Both the position numbers and the translations under genes were made by a program. A stretch of DNA of 64,000 nucleotides from Clostridiales bacterium (GTDB lineage Bacteria > Bacillota > Clostridia > Christensenellales > Borkfalkiaceae), in contig DPGH01000002.1 of the NCBI GenBank assembly GCA_003523255.1, positions 10,072 through 74,071 on the forward strand, given 5' to 3'. The first letter of the stretch is position 1; each line of letters opens with the position of its first letter. Shown here piece after piece: positions 7,731 to 14,967 of this stretch. The notes beneath the pieces were generated by a model, which saw only the letters and a program-made list of their open reading frames with translations, was not told the DNA's origin and did not search any database.

Positions 7731-9348
7731 TGAGCAAACTCCTCCAATCGTCCACCATCAATTTGGCTATATCGCCTTTGTGCTTGAGGGCATTCATGAC
7801 CTTTTCATCAACCGTTCCTTTGCAAACCAAATGAATGTACAGGCACTTCCTCTTTTGTCCGATACGATGTATCCTTGCCCGCGATTGCTCGTAGTTGGAG
7901 TAACTGAAGTCCAGGGAATAATAAACGGCTACCGAGGCGGCGGTTAAGGTCAGCCCCATACCCGTGGTCTGAAGTTGCCCGACAAAAACCCGAACGTCTT
8001 CGTCTTCCTGGAACCTGCGCACTTGCTCGGCTCTGTCTTTCACGCTCCCCATGATGAGCGAATATCCGATTCCTTTCTTTTTCAGCATTCGCTCTATCGC
8101 CTCGATCTCCGGGACAAATCTTGCAAAGACGACCAGTTTCTTGCCCTCATCCATGCACCCGTCCACGATATCCTCGAGCGCATCGAGTTTCGCCTCGCTC
8201 ACCTTTTGCGGCTCACTCATCTCATCGCTGCGAATGAACCCGCCCGTACATTGCGATAACCGCAAGAGCTGCGTCAGCACATTCCTCGCCGTGACCTCAC
8301 CCTCCGCAAGCATTGCACAGCAGTCACGTTTTAAGTTATCATAGATTACCCTCGCCCGCTCCTCAAGACGTATGCTCCGAACTTCGTCAATGAACGGCGG
8401 CAGGTCGACCGCATCCTCTATCCTTATTCGGAAAGCGATGGCGTGAACTTTCTCGACCAACTCTGCGAGATTTTGATAACCAATGACCTGGTGCCGTTGA
8501 TACCCGCCGAGGATCGCGTATTTGTTCCGAAACAGATAATAACTCGTGCCGAGGATGCTTTCGTCAAGGAATTTGTACTGACTGAAAAAGTCAAGCGGAC
8601 TGCCCGTCGTCGGTGTTCCCGTCAAAATCATGTTGTATTTTGAAATCCGTCCGAGCCTATGCAGGGCTTTGGATTGCGCGGTCTGGGGATTCTTGATTTT
8701 GCTCGACTCGTCGCAGACAATGATGTCCGGTCGCCACTTTGACACTTCCTTTTCGAGCCGCCAGCAACTTTCGTAGTTCACCACAATGACTTGCAACGCC
8801 GTGCCGTTCATGAACTCAAAGGCACACTTCTTTTTTTCGAGCGTCCCATCCAATACCGTCAGCGCGTATCGAAAACCCGCAAACTTTCGGAACTCTTCTT
8901 CCCATACCCCGACGATGGACTTCGGACATACCACGAGCATTTTATGGATGCGCTCCTGTTCATATAGAGTCCCGACCGTACTGATAGTGATGAGAGTCTT
9001 CCCCGTACCCATGTCTGCGAATATCGCTGCCGCGCGACCCTCTTCAAGCATTTCGAGCGCGAAGTTATATGCTCTGACTTGGTGCGCATACAAGGTGGCT
9101 TTCACTCTCGGCTGGGTGTTTATCGTCTCGTATTTCTTTGCGACAGCCTTGCTTTGAGATGACGGTTCTATTCCATCGCCGAGCCTCGCGCCGAGCAGTT
9201 CCAGCGTCCGTACTGCTTCGTCCGTGTACGGAAATACCCATGCTTTGTCGTCCGCATCGAAGTATCGCCCCGGAATGTTTTTCAGCCCGTCTCGATAAAG
9301 GTAGGCATCGTACACTCGCAAGGTATCAGATGAGCGGATTGCGTACAT
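7723..9348 (-). CDS. SNF2-family phage helicase/ATPase
   Basis: A 541-aa DNA-dependent ATPase of the SNF2 branch of superfamily 2. Motifs in order: an N-terminal segment (1-95), Q-motif-like LYAHQVRAYNFA, Walker A FADMGTGKT near residue 113, DESSKIKN (motif II), LTGTPTTGS (motif III), then in lobe 2 KLVVFARF, GLTLTAA and QSRARIHRIGQ (motif VI). Phages carry such proteins in replication or recombination modules. The start ATG 9348 follows GGGAGGGCATGA and lies inside the upstream small gene. The end overlaps the nuclease-fusion gene. Confidence 0.9.
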   Translation of the reverse strand: MYAIRSSDTLRVYDAYLYRDGLKNIPGRYFDADDKAWVFPYTDEAVRTLELLGARLGDGIEPSSQSKAVAKKYETINTQPRVKATLYAHQVRAYNFALEMLEEGRAAAIFADMGTGKTLITISTVGTLYEQERIHKMLVVCPKSIVGVWEEEFRKFAGFRYALTVLDGTLEKKKCAFEFMNGTALQVIVVNYESCWRLEKEVSKWRPDIIVCDESSKIKNPQTAQSKALHRLGRISKYNMILTGTPTTGSPLDFFSQYKFLDESILGTSYYLFRNKYAILGGYQRHQVIGYQNLAELVEKVHAIAFRIRIEDAVDLPPFIDEVRSIRLEERARVIYDNLKRDCCAMLAEGEVTARNVLTQLLRLSQCTGGFIRSDEMSEPQKVSEAKLDALEDIVDGCMDEGKKLVVFARFVPEIEAIERMLKKKGIGYSLIMGSVKDRAEQVRRFQEDEDVRVFVGQLQTTGMGLTLTAASVAVYYSLDFSYSNYEQSRARIHRIGQKRKCLYIHLVCKGTVDEKVMNALKHKGDIAKLMVDDWRSLLNG

Positions 9349-9553
9349 TCATGCCCTCCCAATCGATTACTTCTGCCATCACTTCCGCTCCGAATATTTC
9401 CAGGAGTCGTTTACTCTGTTTGTAATCGAATGCACCTTGCTTTGCGGTTCGAACAAACTCTTTTTGTTTCATGTTCAGTTCCCAAGCCAAAAGGATGAGA
9501 CTGATTTTCGCTTGGCGCATTGCCATTGCCAAAAGTGCTGCTTTAACTTTCAT
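9326..9553 (-). CDS. Small HTH-like phage protein, 75 aa
   Basis: A short protein (MKVKAALLAMAMRQAKISL...) whose middle, LAWELNMKQKEFVRTAKQGAF, reads like a helix-turn-helix of XRE type. It may be a small DNA-binding regulator. Its ATG overlaps the stop of the upstream HTH gene (ATGA) and its end overlaps the helicase start by 23 bases, so it is part of the early operon. The function is not known. Confidence 0.55.
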   Translation of the reverse strand: MKVKAALLAMAMRQAKISLILLAWELNMKQKEFVRTAKQGAFDYKQSKRLLEIFGAEVMAEVIDWEGMNVRNPLI

Positions 9554-9885
9554 TTTTCTCCTCTGGTCGGCTCTCCGAATTTTTTGAGAATGGACTGCAT
9601 CGTCTTAAAGTCCTCCCCGGTGAGCCGCGTCGCTAATTTTTCAAGCAGGTCTTTCTGCTCTTTTGTCAGGTACTGTTTCCCCATCCGATAGCCATCTACC
9701 ACATGAACGCCGCCTCCCGTTCCTTTCGTTGTATATAAGGGGTAGGATATGCTCAACACTTCAATGTCTCGGCGGATCGTTCGTCTGTCGACTTCAAATT
9801 CAAAAGCGAGATTGTCGATTTTTTCGTGCCGTCTTTCGCACAGAATTTCCAATATCGCTTGTCGTCGCTCGACCGCTGACTGCAT
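9550..9885 (-). CDS. HTH (DeoR/WYL N-terminal-like) regulator, first gene of the replication operon
   Basis: A 111-aa protein with a winged helix of HTH_11/DeoR type at residues 1-60 (RRQAILEILCERR ... NLAFEFEVDRRTIRRDIEVLS). The C-terminal half is helical and lacks the WYL domain that usually follows. It resembles the N-terminal part of WYL regulators. ATG 9885 has the strong site GGAAAGGAGGTGAGG upstream. It heads the replication operon and is preceded by a 10-bp inverted repeat that looks like an operator. Confidence 0.7.
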   Translation of the reverse strand: MQSAVERRQAILEILCERRHEKIDNLAFEFEVDRRTIRRDIEVLSISYPLYTTKGTGGGVHVVDGYRMGKQYLTKEQKDLLEKLATRLTGEDFKTMQSILKKFGEPTRGEK

Positions 9886-9928
9886 ATCCTCACCTCCTTT
9901 CCAACTTTGTGGCTTGATTTTAACTGGG

Positions 9929-9953
9929 CAATGGGACACCTAATGTCCCATTG
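9929..9953. promoter_or_regulatory. Operator-like inverted repeat upstream of the replication operon
   Basis: CAATGGGACA (9929-9938) and TGTCCCATTG (9944-9953) form a perfect 10-bp dyad with a 5-bp spacer, about 45 bp upstream of the first replication gene. No U-run follows it on the minus strand, so an operator is more likely than a terminator. A related string (AGGTGTC.CCA) occurs in the dyad at 13183-13206. Confidence 0.5.
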
Positions 9954-9982
9954 AAAAAAATTTTTCTGACTTTTTTTGCACG

Positions 9983-10034
9983 AAAAAAAGCCCCGACAGA
10001 TTAGACTCCCACATGGGAATCTTTCTGTCGGGGC
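9983..10034 (-). terminator. Rho-independent terminator ending the SOS cassette
   Basis: GCCCCGACAGA (9990-10000) pairs with TCTGTCGGGGC (10024-10034), with a second inner dyad (CTCCCA/ATGGGA). On the minus strand the hairpin is followed by TTTTTTTCG. It ends leftward transcription of the lexA-polymerase-zinc-ribbon genes and isolates the replication operon. Confidence 0.85.
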
Positions 10035-10139
10035 TTCACGTTTCCGGCATAACCTCCGATACTTCTGAAATATGACCTGGGCTTGGATTTATAAAGAGGC
10101 GCTATTTCAGCCACGACCATGCCCGTCGTTATACGTTAT

Positions 10140-10355
10140 TCAGTTGTCCGCTTCGTCTTCGTCCTCGTCCAAGTTCTCCATGCCTGGCGGAGCATATGTA
10201 TCGCATCGCTCATGCCGCCTGTCAAGCATTCTGCTGATGCAACTTACTCCGCATTTCGGGCAATCTACTTTGACTACTCCTTGTTTGTTCTTAAATCCAA
10301 CAATTTTTGCACCACAGTTACGGCAATGCCGTATAATGGGCTTCCATCCCAGCAT
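10140..10355 (-). CDS. Zinc-ribbon protein with acidic tail, 71 aa
   Basis: CRNCGAK ... VDCPKCGVSC gives two CxxC knuckles about 15 residues apart, a typical zinc ribbon. The C-terminus is a run of acidic residues (ENLDEDEDEADN). ATG 10355 has AAGGAGG upstream. It is the last gene before the terminator at 9983-10034 and the third of three small zinc-ribbon proteins downstream of the SOS polymerase. The function is unknown. Confidence 0.6.
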   Translation of the reverse strand: MLGWKPIIRHCRNCGAKIVGFKNKQGVVKVDCPKCGVSCISRMLDRRHERCDTYAPPGMENLDEDEDEADN

Positions 10356-10499
10356 TCAAGGTTTCCCTCCTTTTCCCGCCGGCACAAGCCTTAATTTTGC
10401 CTATCTGCGTATGCAGGGCCGGGAAAGTCCACTGCCGAAGAAAGGTAACTCGTGCCTCCATTGTTTACTGTATCCGACGACACGGGGCTGATGTCGGGT

Positions 10500-10685
10500 T
10501 CAGACTTTTTGATTTAACTTAGGGAGGTCTTTCCATTCAATGATGGGAATCCGGACACAGCCGAGGTCATATCCATCCACCTGCATGACGCTGCCGCATT
10601 TCGAACATTCATACCAACCCTTCGTTTCTTCCAGGTTCAAACTCTTATTGAGTTCACCGCATTTCGGGCATTTCACATTTGCCAT
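10500..10685 (-). CDS. Zinc-ribbon protein, 61 aa
   Basis: Starts MANVKCPKCGELNK and has a second knuckle WYECSKCGS, giving a two-CxxC zinc ribbon, followed by a short beta-like tail (VDGYDLGCVRIPIIEW). The start overlaps the end of the upstream zinc-ribbon gene by 32 bases and GAGGT lies upstream. The 144 bases between this gene and the next (10356-10499) hold no gene I can support. Confidence 0.55.
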   Translation of the reverse strand: MANVKCPKCGELNKSLNLEETKGWYECSKCGSVMQVDGYDLGCVRIPIIEWKDLPKLNQKV

Positions 10686-10887
10686 TTTTCTTACCTCTTT
10701 TCATTTCAATTATAATGTGTGTTCCGTCTTTCGCGTATGAATGATATATTTCCTTCCCCAAAAGTGTACGGCGAGTGCGAATTATTGTCCCGCAATTACA
10801 GCAGTATGTGTCATGATAAAATAACCCAAACGGTACTGATATTTCCTCACTGCAAATACTGCAATACCTTTTCCTCTCTTTAGCCAT
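10654..10887 (-). CDS. Zinc-ribbon protein, 77 aa
   Basis: MAKERKRYCSICSEEI ... YCCNCGTIIRTRR has paired CxxC motifs separated by about 18 residues. ATG 10887 follows TAGGAGG. It is the first of three consecutive small zinc-ribbon genes downstream of yolD. They probably ride on the LexA-controlled transcript, because no promoter or terminator is visible between them. The function is unknown. Confidence 0.6.
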   Translation of the reverse strand: MAKERKRYCSICSEEISVPFGLFYHDTYCCNCGTIIRTRRTLLGKEIYHSYAKDGTHIIIEMKRGKKNGKCEMPEMR

Positions 10888-10900
10888 TTATTTCGTCCTC

Positions 10901-11215
10901 CTATACAATTTTTAAATCATACAAATCGCTAAACGGAATTTTTCCGTCTTCGACCTTGATATACCGATAAGTCACATCAAAATTGGTGACCTGCCCTTCC
11001 ACGGTAACATAGTATCCGTCATCGAAAATCAGTGCACGAACTCGGTCGCCCTTTTTGAGTTTGATGAGCGTTGCCTCAATCTCGGCTGCCGCTTCCTCCG
11101 AAACCTCCCCGCGCTCCTGCCGCTCATGCTCTCGCTCTTTCTTGGCGAGCGCTTCTCGTAGCCCACGAAGTGCATCGAATGGCGCAAACTGTTTTGCCCT
11201 TTCTTGTCTAATCAT
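10901..11215 (-). CDS. YolD-like protein
   Basis: A 104-aa protein with the YolD-family opening (RAKQFAPFDALRGLREAL) and C-terminal VTNFDVTYRYIKVEDGKIPFSDLYDLKI. In Bacillus, YolD-like genes pair with UvrX/YqjW-type Y-family polymerases and are thought to act as UmuD-like partners. The gene starts inside the last codons of the polymerase gene with GGAGGTCATAACGCGG upstream, so the two are translationally coupled. The family call is firm, the biochemical role is not. Confidence 0.85.
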   Translation of the reverse strand: MIRQERAKQFAPFDALRGLREALAKKEREHERQERGEVSEEAAAEIEATLIKLKKGDRVRALIFDDGYYVTVEGQVTNFDVTYRYIKVEDGKIPFSDLYDLKIV

Positions 11216-12473
11216 CCGCGTTATGACCTCCGATGAGTTTGTTCCTCTCTATCAGCGTCGCCCCCTCCTGCAAATCGGATGCCATGATGATGACATTCTT
11301 CCCGAATTTGTTCTGAAGTTCCAACGTCGCCCGAGCGAGCCGCTTTTCTCGCTTGACCTCTTCCCAATTCGTGAACAGGTCATAGCCTTCACAGCCCTCG
11401 TCACAGACATCCTCAAAACCCATACCAAGCCGTCTGATTGGCACATTTCGTGCCGTCGTTTCCTCATAAAGCTGCATTGCATACGGGACAATGATTTTCG
11501 GGAGATTCGTTGTCTCCCTCATTTTCATCCGTCCACCTGTCGGCGCATGAACCTCTTTCGAGTATCCGACCGTAATGCTGACCTTATTAGTTATGACCTT
11601 GCGCCGCATCATCTCAAAACAGCCCGAACGAATCATCTCTTCAATGACAATTCTCGCCTGGTCGTAGGAATAATCCTTGAATAATATCTGCGAGTTCGAC
11701 ACCGAACGGCTCTTGCACTTGTAGTTCTTTATGTCCTCCATCGTGCAACTCTCACGCCCCCAGGCATGGTCTATGAGTAACTCTGCATTCACGCCAAATT
11801 CCTTATAGAGTATCTCCTCCGGGCATTTCGTAATTGTTTGCATATCGTATATGCCTTTTTTCGCCAAGCGGTTCGCTATGCCTTTAGCTATACCCCAAAA
11901 ATCGGTAATCGGTCGATGAGTCCACAAAGTCTCGCGGAATGTCTGTTCATTCAGATATCCTATCCTGTCCGGGCATTTCTTCGCCGTAATATCAAGCGCA
12001 ATTTTCGCAAGGTATAGGTTTGTCCCTATTCCTGCCGTTGCCGGGATGTGTGTCCGTCTGGCTATCTCACCTATGAGCATCTTTGCGTATTCTTTGGGCG
12101 TTTTGCCGTAAATTTGCAGATAATCCGTCGCGTCGATGAATGACTCGTCTATGGAATACACATAGATGTCTTGCTTGTCCATGTAGTCCAAGTATATCCC
12201 ATAAATTTCGGCGGCGTAGTCGATGTACTTCTGCATCCTCGGCTTTGCCACAATGTAGTGGATATTCTTCGGTATCTCGAATCGACGGCAACGATTCTTT
12301 ACTCCAAGTGATTTCATTTTTGGCGTGATTGCAAGGCATATTGTACCATCGCCCCTGGTTTCATCAGCGACTACGAGATTTGTTTCAAAAGGATTCAAGC
12401 CTCGCTCCGCACACTCCACCGAAGCGAAAAACGACTTCATGTCTATGCACATATATGTCCTTTGCTTCGCCAT
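11208..12473 (-). CDS. Y-family DNA polymerase (UmuC/UvrX-like), SOS mutagenesis
   Basis: A 421-aa translesion polymerase. Palm-domain motifs are CIDMKSFFASVE (residues 9-20, catalytic Asp) and YSIDESFIDATDYL (about 105-118, catalytic Asp-Glu). They are followed by the helix-hairpin-helix region (ITDFWGIAKGIANRLAKKGI) and the little finger. The sequence VVADETRGDGTICLAITPKMKSLGV fits the UmuC/UvrX branch rather than DinB. It sits directly behind the LexA-like repressor gene and before yolD, giving a complete SOS-induced error-prone cassette carried by the element. Confidence 0.92.
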   Translation of the reverse strand: MAKQRTYMCIDMKSFFASVECAERGLNPFETNLVVADETRGDGTICLAITPKMKSLGVKNRCRRFEIPKNIHYIVAKPRMQKYIDYAAEIYGIYLDYMDKQDIYVYSIDESFIDATDYLQIYGKTPKEYAKMLIGEIARRTHIPATAGIGTNLYLAKIALDITAKKCPDRIGYLNEQTFRETLWTHRPITDFWGIAKGIANRLAKKGIYDMQTITKCPEEILYKEFGVNAELLIDHAWGRESCTMEDIKNYKCKSRSVSNSQILFKDYSYDQARIVIEEMIRSGCFEMMRRKVITNKVSITVGYSKEVHAPTGGRMKMRETTNLPKIIVPYAMQLYEETTARNVPIRRLGMGFEDVCDEGCEGYDLFTNWEEVKREKRLARATLELQNKFGKNVIIMASDLQEGATLIERNKLIGGHNADD

Positions 12474-12480
12474 ACCTACC

Positions 12481-13083
12481 TCACAACAAGTCTTTCAATA
12501 CCTTTACCGCCACTCCTTGTATCTGGCAATTATCCACGATGATGTCTTTCATGCGCCTGTTCTCCGGGTGTAGCCGAATGCAGTCGTTCTGCGGGTCGGG
12601 GAAAAATCGTTTCAATGTCACCTCATCCTCGACCAATGCCACAACGATCTGTCCTGGCTCGGCCGTCTCTTGCTGTCGTACAACAACGAGATCCCCGTCT
12701 TCAATCCCTGCACCTATCATGGATTGCCCACTCGCGCGAAGAATGAAAAATTTACCATGCCCCAAGAGCGATGTGGGAAGTTTGATGTATTCTTCGATAT
12801 TCTCCTCCGCAAATGTCAACGGCCCGCAGGAAACTGAACCAACAACCGCGACAGGAACAGTTTCGAGATTCATCTTGGCTATCGCTTCTGTCTCATACAT
12901 CCCACCCTCTCGCGTGATGAGCCCTTTGGACATCATCTCGGTCAAATAGCGAGATACAGTGCTATAACTGCACCCCACTTCGGCCGCAATCTCTCTTACC
13001 GATGGAGCCCGACCGCTTTCTTCGTATGCCTTTTCGATGCTCTTTTTGATTTGCTCGATTAAAGCCGTATCTTTACTTCGCAT
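12481..13083 (-). CDS. lexA: LexA-like self-cleaving SOS repressor
   Basis: A 200-aa repressor. Residues 1-60 form a winged helix (PSVREIAAEVGCSYSTVSRYLTEM). A cleavage-site region SVSCGPLTF follows, then the S24 peptidase with catalytic Ser in ASGQSMIGAGIEDGD and Lys in EVTLKRFF. The presumed scissile bond is Cys-Gly, as in UmuD, rather than the usual Ala-Gly of LexA. ATG 13083 has AAAAAGGAGACGAT upstream. A consensus promoter whose spacer holds a Gram-positive LexA box lies 48-76 bp upstream, so it should control itself and the polymerase genes. It may be an element-specific LexA rather than the host copy. Confidence 0.85.
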   Translation of the reverse strand: MRSKDTALIEQIKKSIEKAYEESGRAPSVREIAAEVGCSYSTVSRYLTEMMSKGLITREGGMYETEAIAKMNLETVPVAVVGSVSCGPLTFAEENIEEYIKLPTSLLGHGKFFILRASGQSMIGAGIEDGDLVVVRQQETAEPGQIVVALVEDEVTLKRFFPDPQNDCIRLHPENRRMKDIIVDNCQIQGVAVKVLKDLL

Positions 13084-13130
13084 ATCGTCTCCTTTTTCTA
13101 TCTGCAACACTCCGTTGCAGTTACGAGAAT

Positions 13131-13159
13131 ATTATATATCGAACGTTTGTTCATGTCAA
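13131..13159 (-). promoter_or_regulatory. Consensus promoter of the SOS cassette
   Basis: Read on the minus strand: TTGACA (13154-13159), a 17-bp spacer, TATAAT (13131-13136). Both hexamers match the sigma-A consensus exactly, so basal strength should be high unless repressed. The LexA box lies in the spacer. Confidence 0.9.
13140..13153. promoter_or_regulatory. LexA box (Gram-positive SOS box)
   Basis: CGAACGTTTGTTCA matches the Firmicutes box CGAAC-N4-GTTCG at 13 of 14 positions (the last base differs, not counting N4). It fills the spacer between the -35 and -10 hexamers, so bound LexA would block RNA polymerase. Confidence 0.88.
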
Positions 13160-13182
13160 TAGAATTTTACCCATAGAATTTT

Positions 13183-13206
13183 AGGTGTCGCCATCTGGCG
13201 ACACCT
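13183..13206. promoter_or_regulatory. Perfect 11-bp dyad upstream of the SOS promoter
   Basis: AGGTGTCGCCA (13183-13193) and TGGCGACACCT (13196-13206) are perfect inverted copies with a 2-bp centre, 24 bp upstream of the -35. It could be an operator for another phage repressor. On the plus strand ATTTTT follows, so a plus-strand terminator is possible, but no plus-strand gene ends here. Confidence 0.55.
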
Positions 13207-13220
13207 ATTTTTGATTGCAT

Positions 13221-13244
13221 GAAAAAAGCCGCTCGAATGCGGCT
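13221..13244 (-). terminator. Terminator after the small XRE gene
   Basis: On the minus strand AGCCGC-ATTCGA-GCGGCT is followed by TTTTTTC, directly after the stop codon of the XRE gene at 13246. Confidence 0.8.
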
Positions 13245-13245
13245 C

Positions 13246-13485
13246 TCAATCTGTTATGCTATCACCCTTGAAAAGCGGTGAATTGAAGAATTCCGATATA
13301 TCTATCCCGAATCCCTGTGCGATTGCGTTAATGTTTTGGATGTTCGTCCCCTTGTTTCGCATCTTGCGGATATCTGCTATGGTCGTTTGGGCAAGTCCGC
13401 TCAACTGCGCCAGGCGGTATTGTGTCATCTTCTTTTCATCGAGCAACTCGTCGATTCGAGTTGCAACCGCCTCGGACAGCGTCAC
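13246..13485 (-). CDS. XRE-family regulator, 79 aa
   Basis: A compact Cro/CI-type protein: residues 15-70 form the five-helix HTH_3 domain (MTQYRLAQLSGLAQTTIADIRKMRNKGTNIQNINAIA...). It likely works as a phage Cro- or CI-like regulator beside the LexA cassette. The start is a GTG at 13485 with AAAGGAGG 9 bases upstream. An inverted repeat flanks this ribosome site, and its own terminator follows, so it is a single-gene transcript. Confidence 0.82.
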   Translation of the reverse strand: MTLSEAVATRIDELLDEKKMTQYRLAQLSGLAQTTIADIRKMRNKGTNIQNINAIAQGFGIDISEFFNSPLFKGDSITD

Positions 13486-13486
13486 C

Positions 13487-13525
13487 TATACCAACCTCCT
13501 TTGCCCATTAGCAGTTGTTGGTATA
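13487..13525. promoter_or_regulatory. Inverted repeat framing the XRE ribosome-binding site
   Basis: TATACCAAC (13487-13495) and GTTGGTATA (13517-13525) are perfect 9-bp inverted copies, 21 bp apart, on either side of AAAGGAGG. They could be paired operator half-sites for autoregulation or an mRNA stem that presents or hides the ribosome site. Confidence 0.5.
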
Positions 13526-13592
13526 AGTATAAATCATTCTTTGCAAACAATACGGAGCGTATCCGTAGTACAATGGATTCGCTCCGTATTAC

Positions 13593-14498
13593 TCACCATT
13601 GCCTTTCGCTTGGACTATCTTCTGAAAATTGGATGTCTGCCCCCTCTACCGAAAAGTAAACCGGTATGCTGCCGCCTTTATCAAAGTTTACGGCAAGCAT
13701 TTGGAATTGAATTCGATTGTCTTGGCGATACAGTTCATATTCGAACCATCCCGCACCAATTATAAGCTCGTCGTATTCCAAAATTTTTGCTTCTGGGATA
13801 ATGAGGGAAATTTCTTCAAAATCAATACGAAGCGTTGTCCCCTCCCAAGTAATCTTTTGAAAAAGTTCGTTTCGTAACTGGTCGTCAATACTATCGCAGT
13901 TCTGTATATCAGGGTTTTCTTCTCTAACCTGCTTCAATTCCATTCCTGCGGAAGTCCCTGCCTCAATGAATTTGTTCCTTTGTTTTACTTCCTGCTCCAC
14001 TTCATCTGCTTTTTTTTCCTGTTCGTCACAGTATCCGTTTAATGTATCAATGACCTCTTGGGACGCATATCCAAGAGCAAGCAAACGGATATCGGCGACT
14101 TTTACTTTTATCTCGCCCGGCAGGGTTTGACAGATTTCTATTTTAGACCTCTGCCAATCTATGAATTCATCTGTAAGCTGCTGCCTTTCGGCGTCGCCAA
14201 AGGGCTCCCTTTCGTCATGCCATGTCTTTATCTGCCACTTAAGCATAGCATCATAGTATTTCTGCCACTCTTTTTCGGGGAGATATTTCTTTGCCTCTTG
14301 AAATTGTTTTTCGTGTATTTTCTTTATTGTTGAGATATCCAGTGGTTCAAAACTGGCTATGTACCGCCTCAATTCCTCGTCAAACATCTCTTTATAGTGA
14401 GATTCGCTGAATTGCGCTGCAAGTGGATCAAGCCTTAATCCTCTGGAAATCCCCGCACGTCTCCAGGAATAATACCAATCTTTTGTCAGATATTTCAT
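13593..14498 (-). CDS. DUF4085 family protein
   Basis: A 301-aa soluble protein starting MKYLTKDWYYSW, the typical opening of the DUF4085 family of Firmicutes. The middle is helical and charged (about 60-210) and the C-terminus is beta-rich (ILEYDELIIGAGWFEYELY, then IQFQMLAVNF). The family has no known function. I chose ATG 14498 because the alignment-like start is there; TTG 14531 is an alternative. It has its own consensus promoter and is probably cargo on the element. Confidence 0.7.
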   Translation of the reverse strand: MKYLTKDWYYSWRRAGISRGLRLDPLAAQFSESHYKEMFDEELRRYIASFEPLDISTIKKIHEKQFQEAKKYLPEKEWQKYYDAMLKWQIKTWHDEREPFGDAERQQLTDEFIDWQRSKIEICQTLPGEIKVKVADIRLLALGYASQEVIDTLNGYCDEQEKKADEVEQEVKQRNKFIEAGTSAGMELKQVREENPDIQNCDSIDDQLRNELFQKITWEGTTLRIDFEEISLIIPEAKILEYDELIIGAGWFEYELYRQDNRIQFQMLAVNFDKGGSIPVYFSVEGADIQFSEDSPSERQW

Positions 14499-14590
14499 AT
14501 TCGTTTCCAATTGCTTTGCCAAACGTGGCAAATAAATAGATTATCCGTCTCTGGTTTTCATAATGAATACCTCGGTTTTCGGATACATCT

Positions 14591-14619
14591 ATTATAACAA
14601 TTTTGTGAGTTTATGTCAA
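14591..14619 (-). promoter_or_regulatory. Consensus promoter of the DUF4085 gene
   Basis: On the minus strand TTGACA (14614-14619), a 17-bp spacer and TATAAT (14591-14596): another exact match. The leader of about 85 bases up to ATG 14498 shows no clear riboswitch. Confidence 0.85.
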
Positions 14620-14650
14620 AGAGTGGTGAGCCATTCCGTAGTATCGGGAC

Positions 14651-14680
14651 AAAAAAACAGCGAGTCGTGCGCTCGCTGTT
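14651..14680 (-). terminator. Terminator ending the restriction-modification transcript
   Basis: On the minus strand AACAGCGAG-CGCACGA-CTCGCTGTT is followed by TTTTTT. It lies 40 bases after the stop of the Cys-rich gene downstream of hsdR. Confidence 0.85.
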
Positions 14681-14719
14681 TCCTTTGGCTTAAACACCAA
14701 CATACTATCTACAATGTTT

Positions 14720-14917
14720 TTACTTTTTGAAACGTTGCTCCCATTTGTTGCAAGTTGCCGTACCATTCATTTGCGCTCCGTTAAATCCCCCGCCGGCGCA
14801 TCTTGCTCTTTCATTTTGGTCAAATTCCACATAAGAGCAGAACACATCCGGGGTTTGTTTTCCGCACCAATGAGAACAAGTGGCACAAATTTTCCAATTA
14901 CTCGGAAGTTTTTGCAT
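14720..14917 (-). CDS. Cys-rich small protein, 65 aa
   Basis: MQKLPSNWKICATCSHWCG ... FCSYVEF ... ARCAGGGF ... ATCNKWE has six Cys in a spaced pattern that suggests a zinc-binding fold. I chose ATG 14917 because GGAGG lies just upstream; the earlier ATG overlaps that site. It directly follows hsdR and ends at a terminator. Similar small Cys-rich proteins occur in Clostridia, function unknown. Confidence 0.55.
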   Translation of the reverse strand: MQKLPSNWKICATCSHWCGKQTPDVFCSYVEFDQNERARCAGGGFNGAQMNGTATCNKWEQRFKK

Positions 14918-14967
14918 AAGTTTTTCCTCCATAAATATTATTTTTTGAGAAAACCTTAAAATCGGTA

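Noticed and set aside
10072..10491. 139-aa plus-strand frame over zinc-ribbon genes
   Set aside because: No ribosome site, low-complexity sequence and antisense to minus-strand proteins with CxxC motifs.
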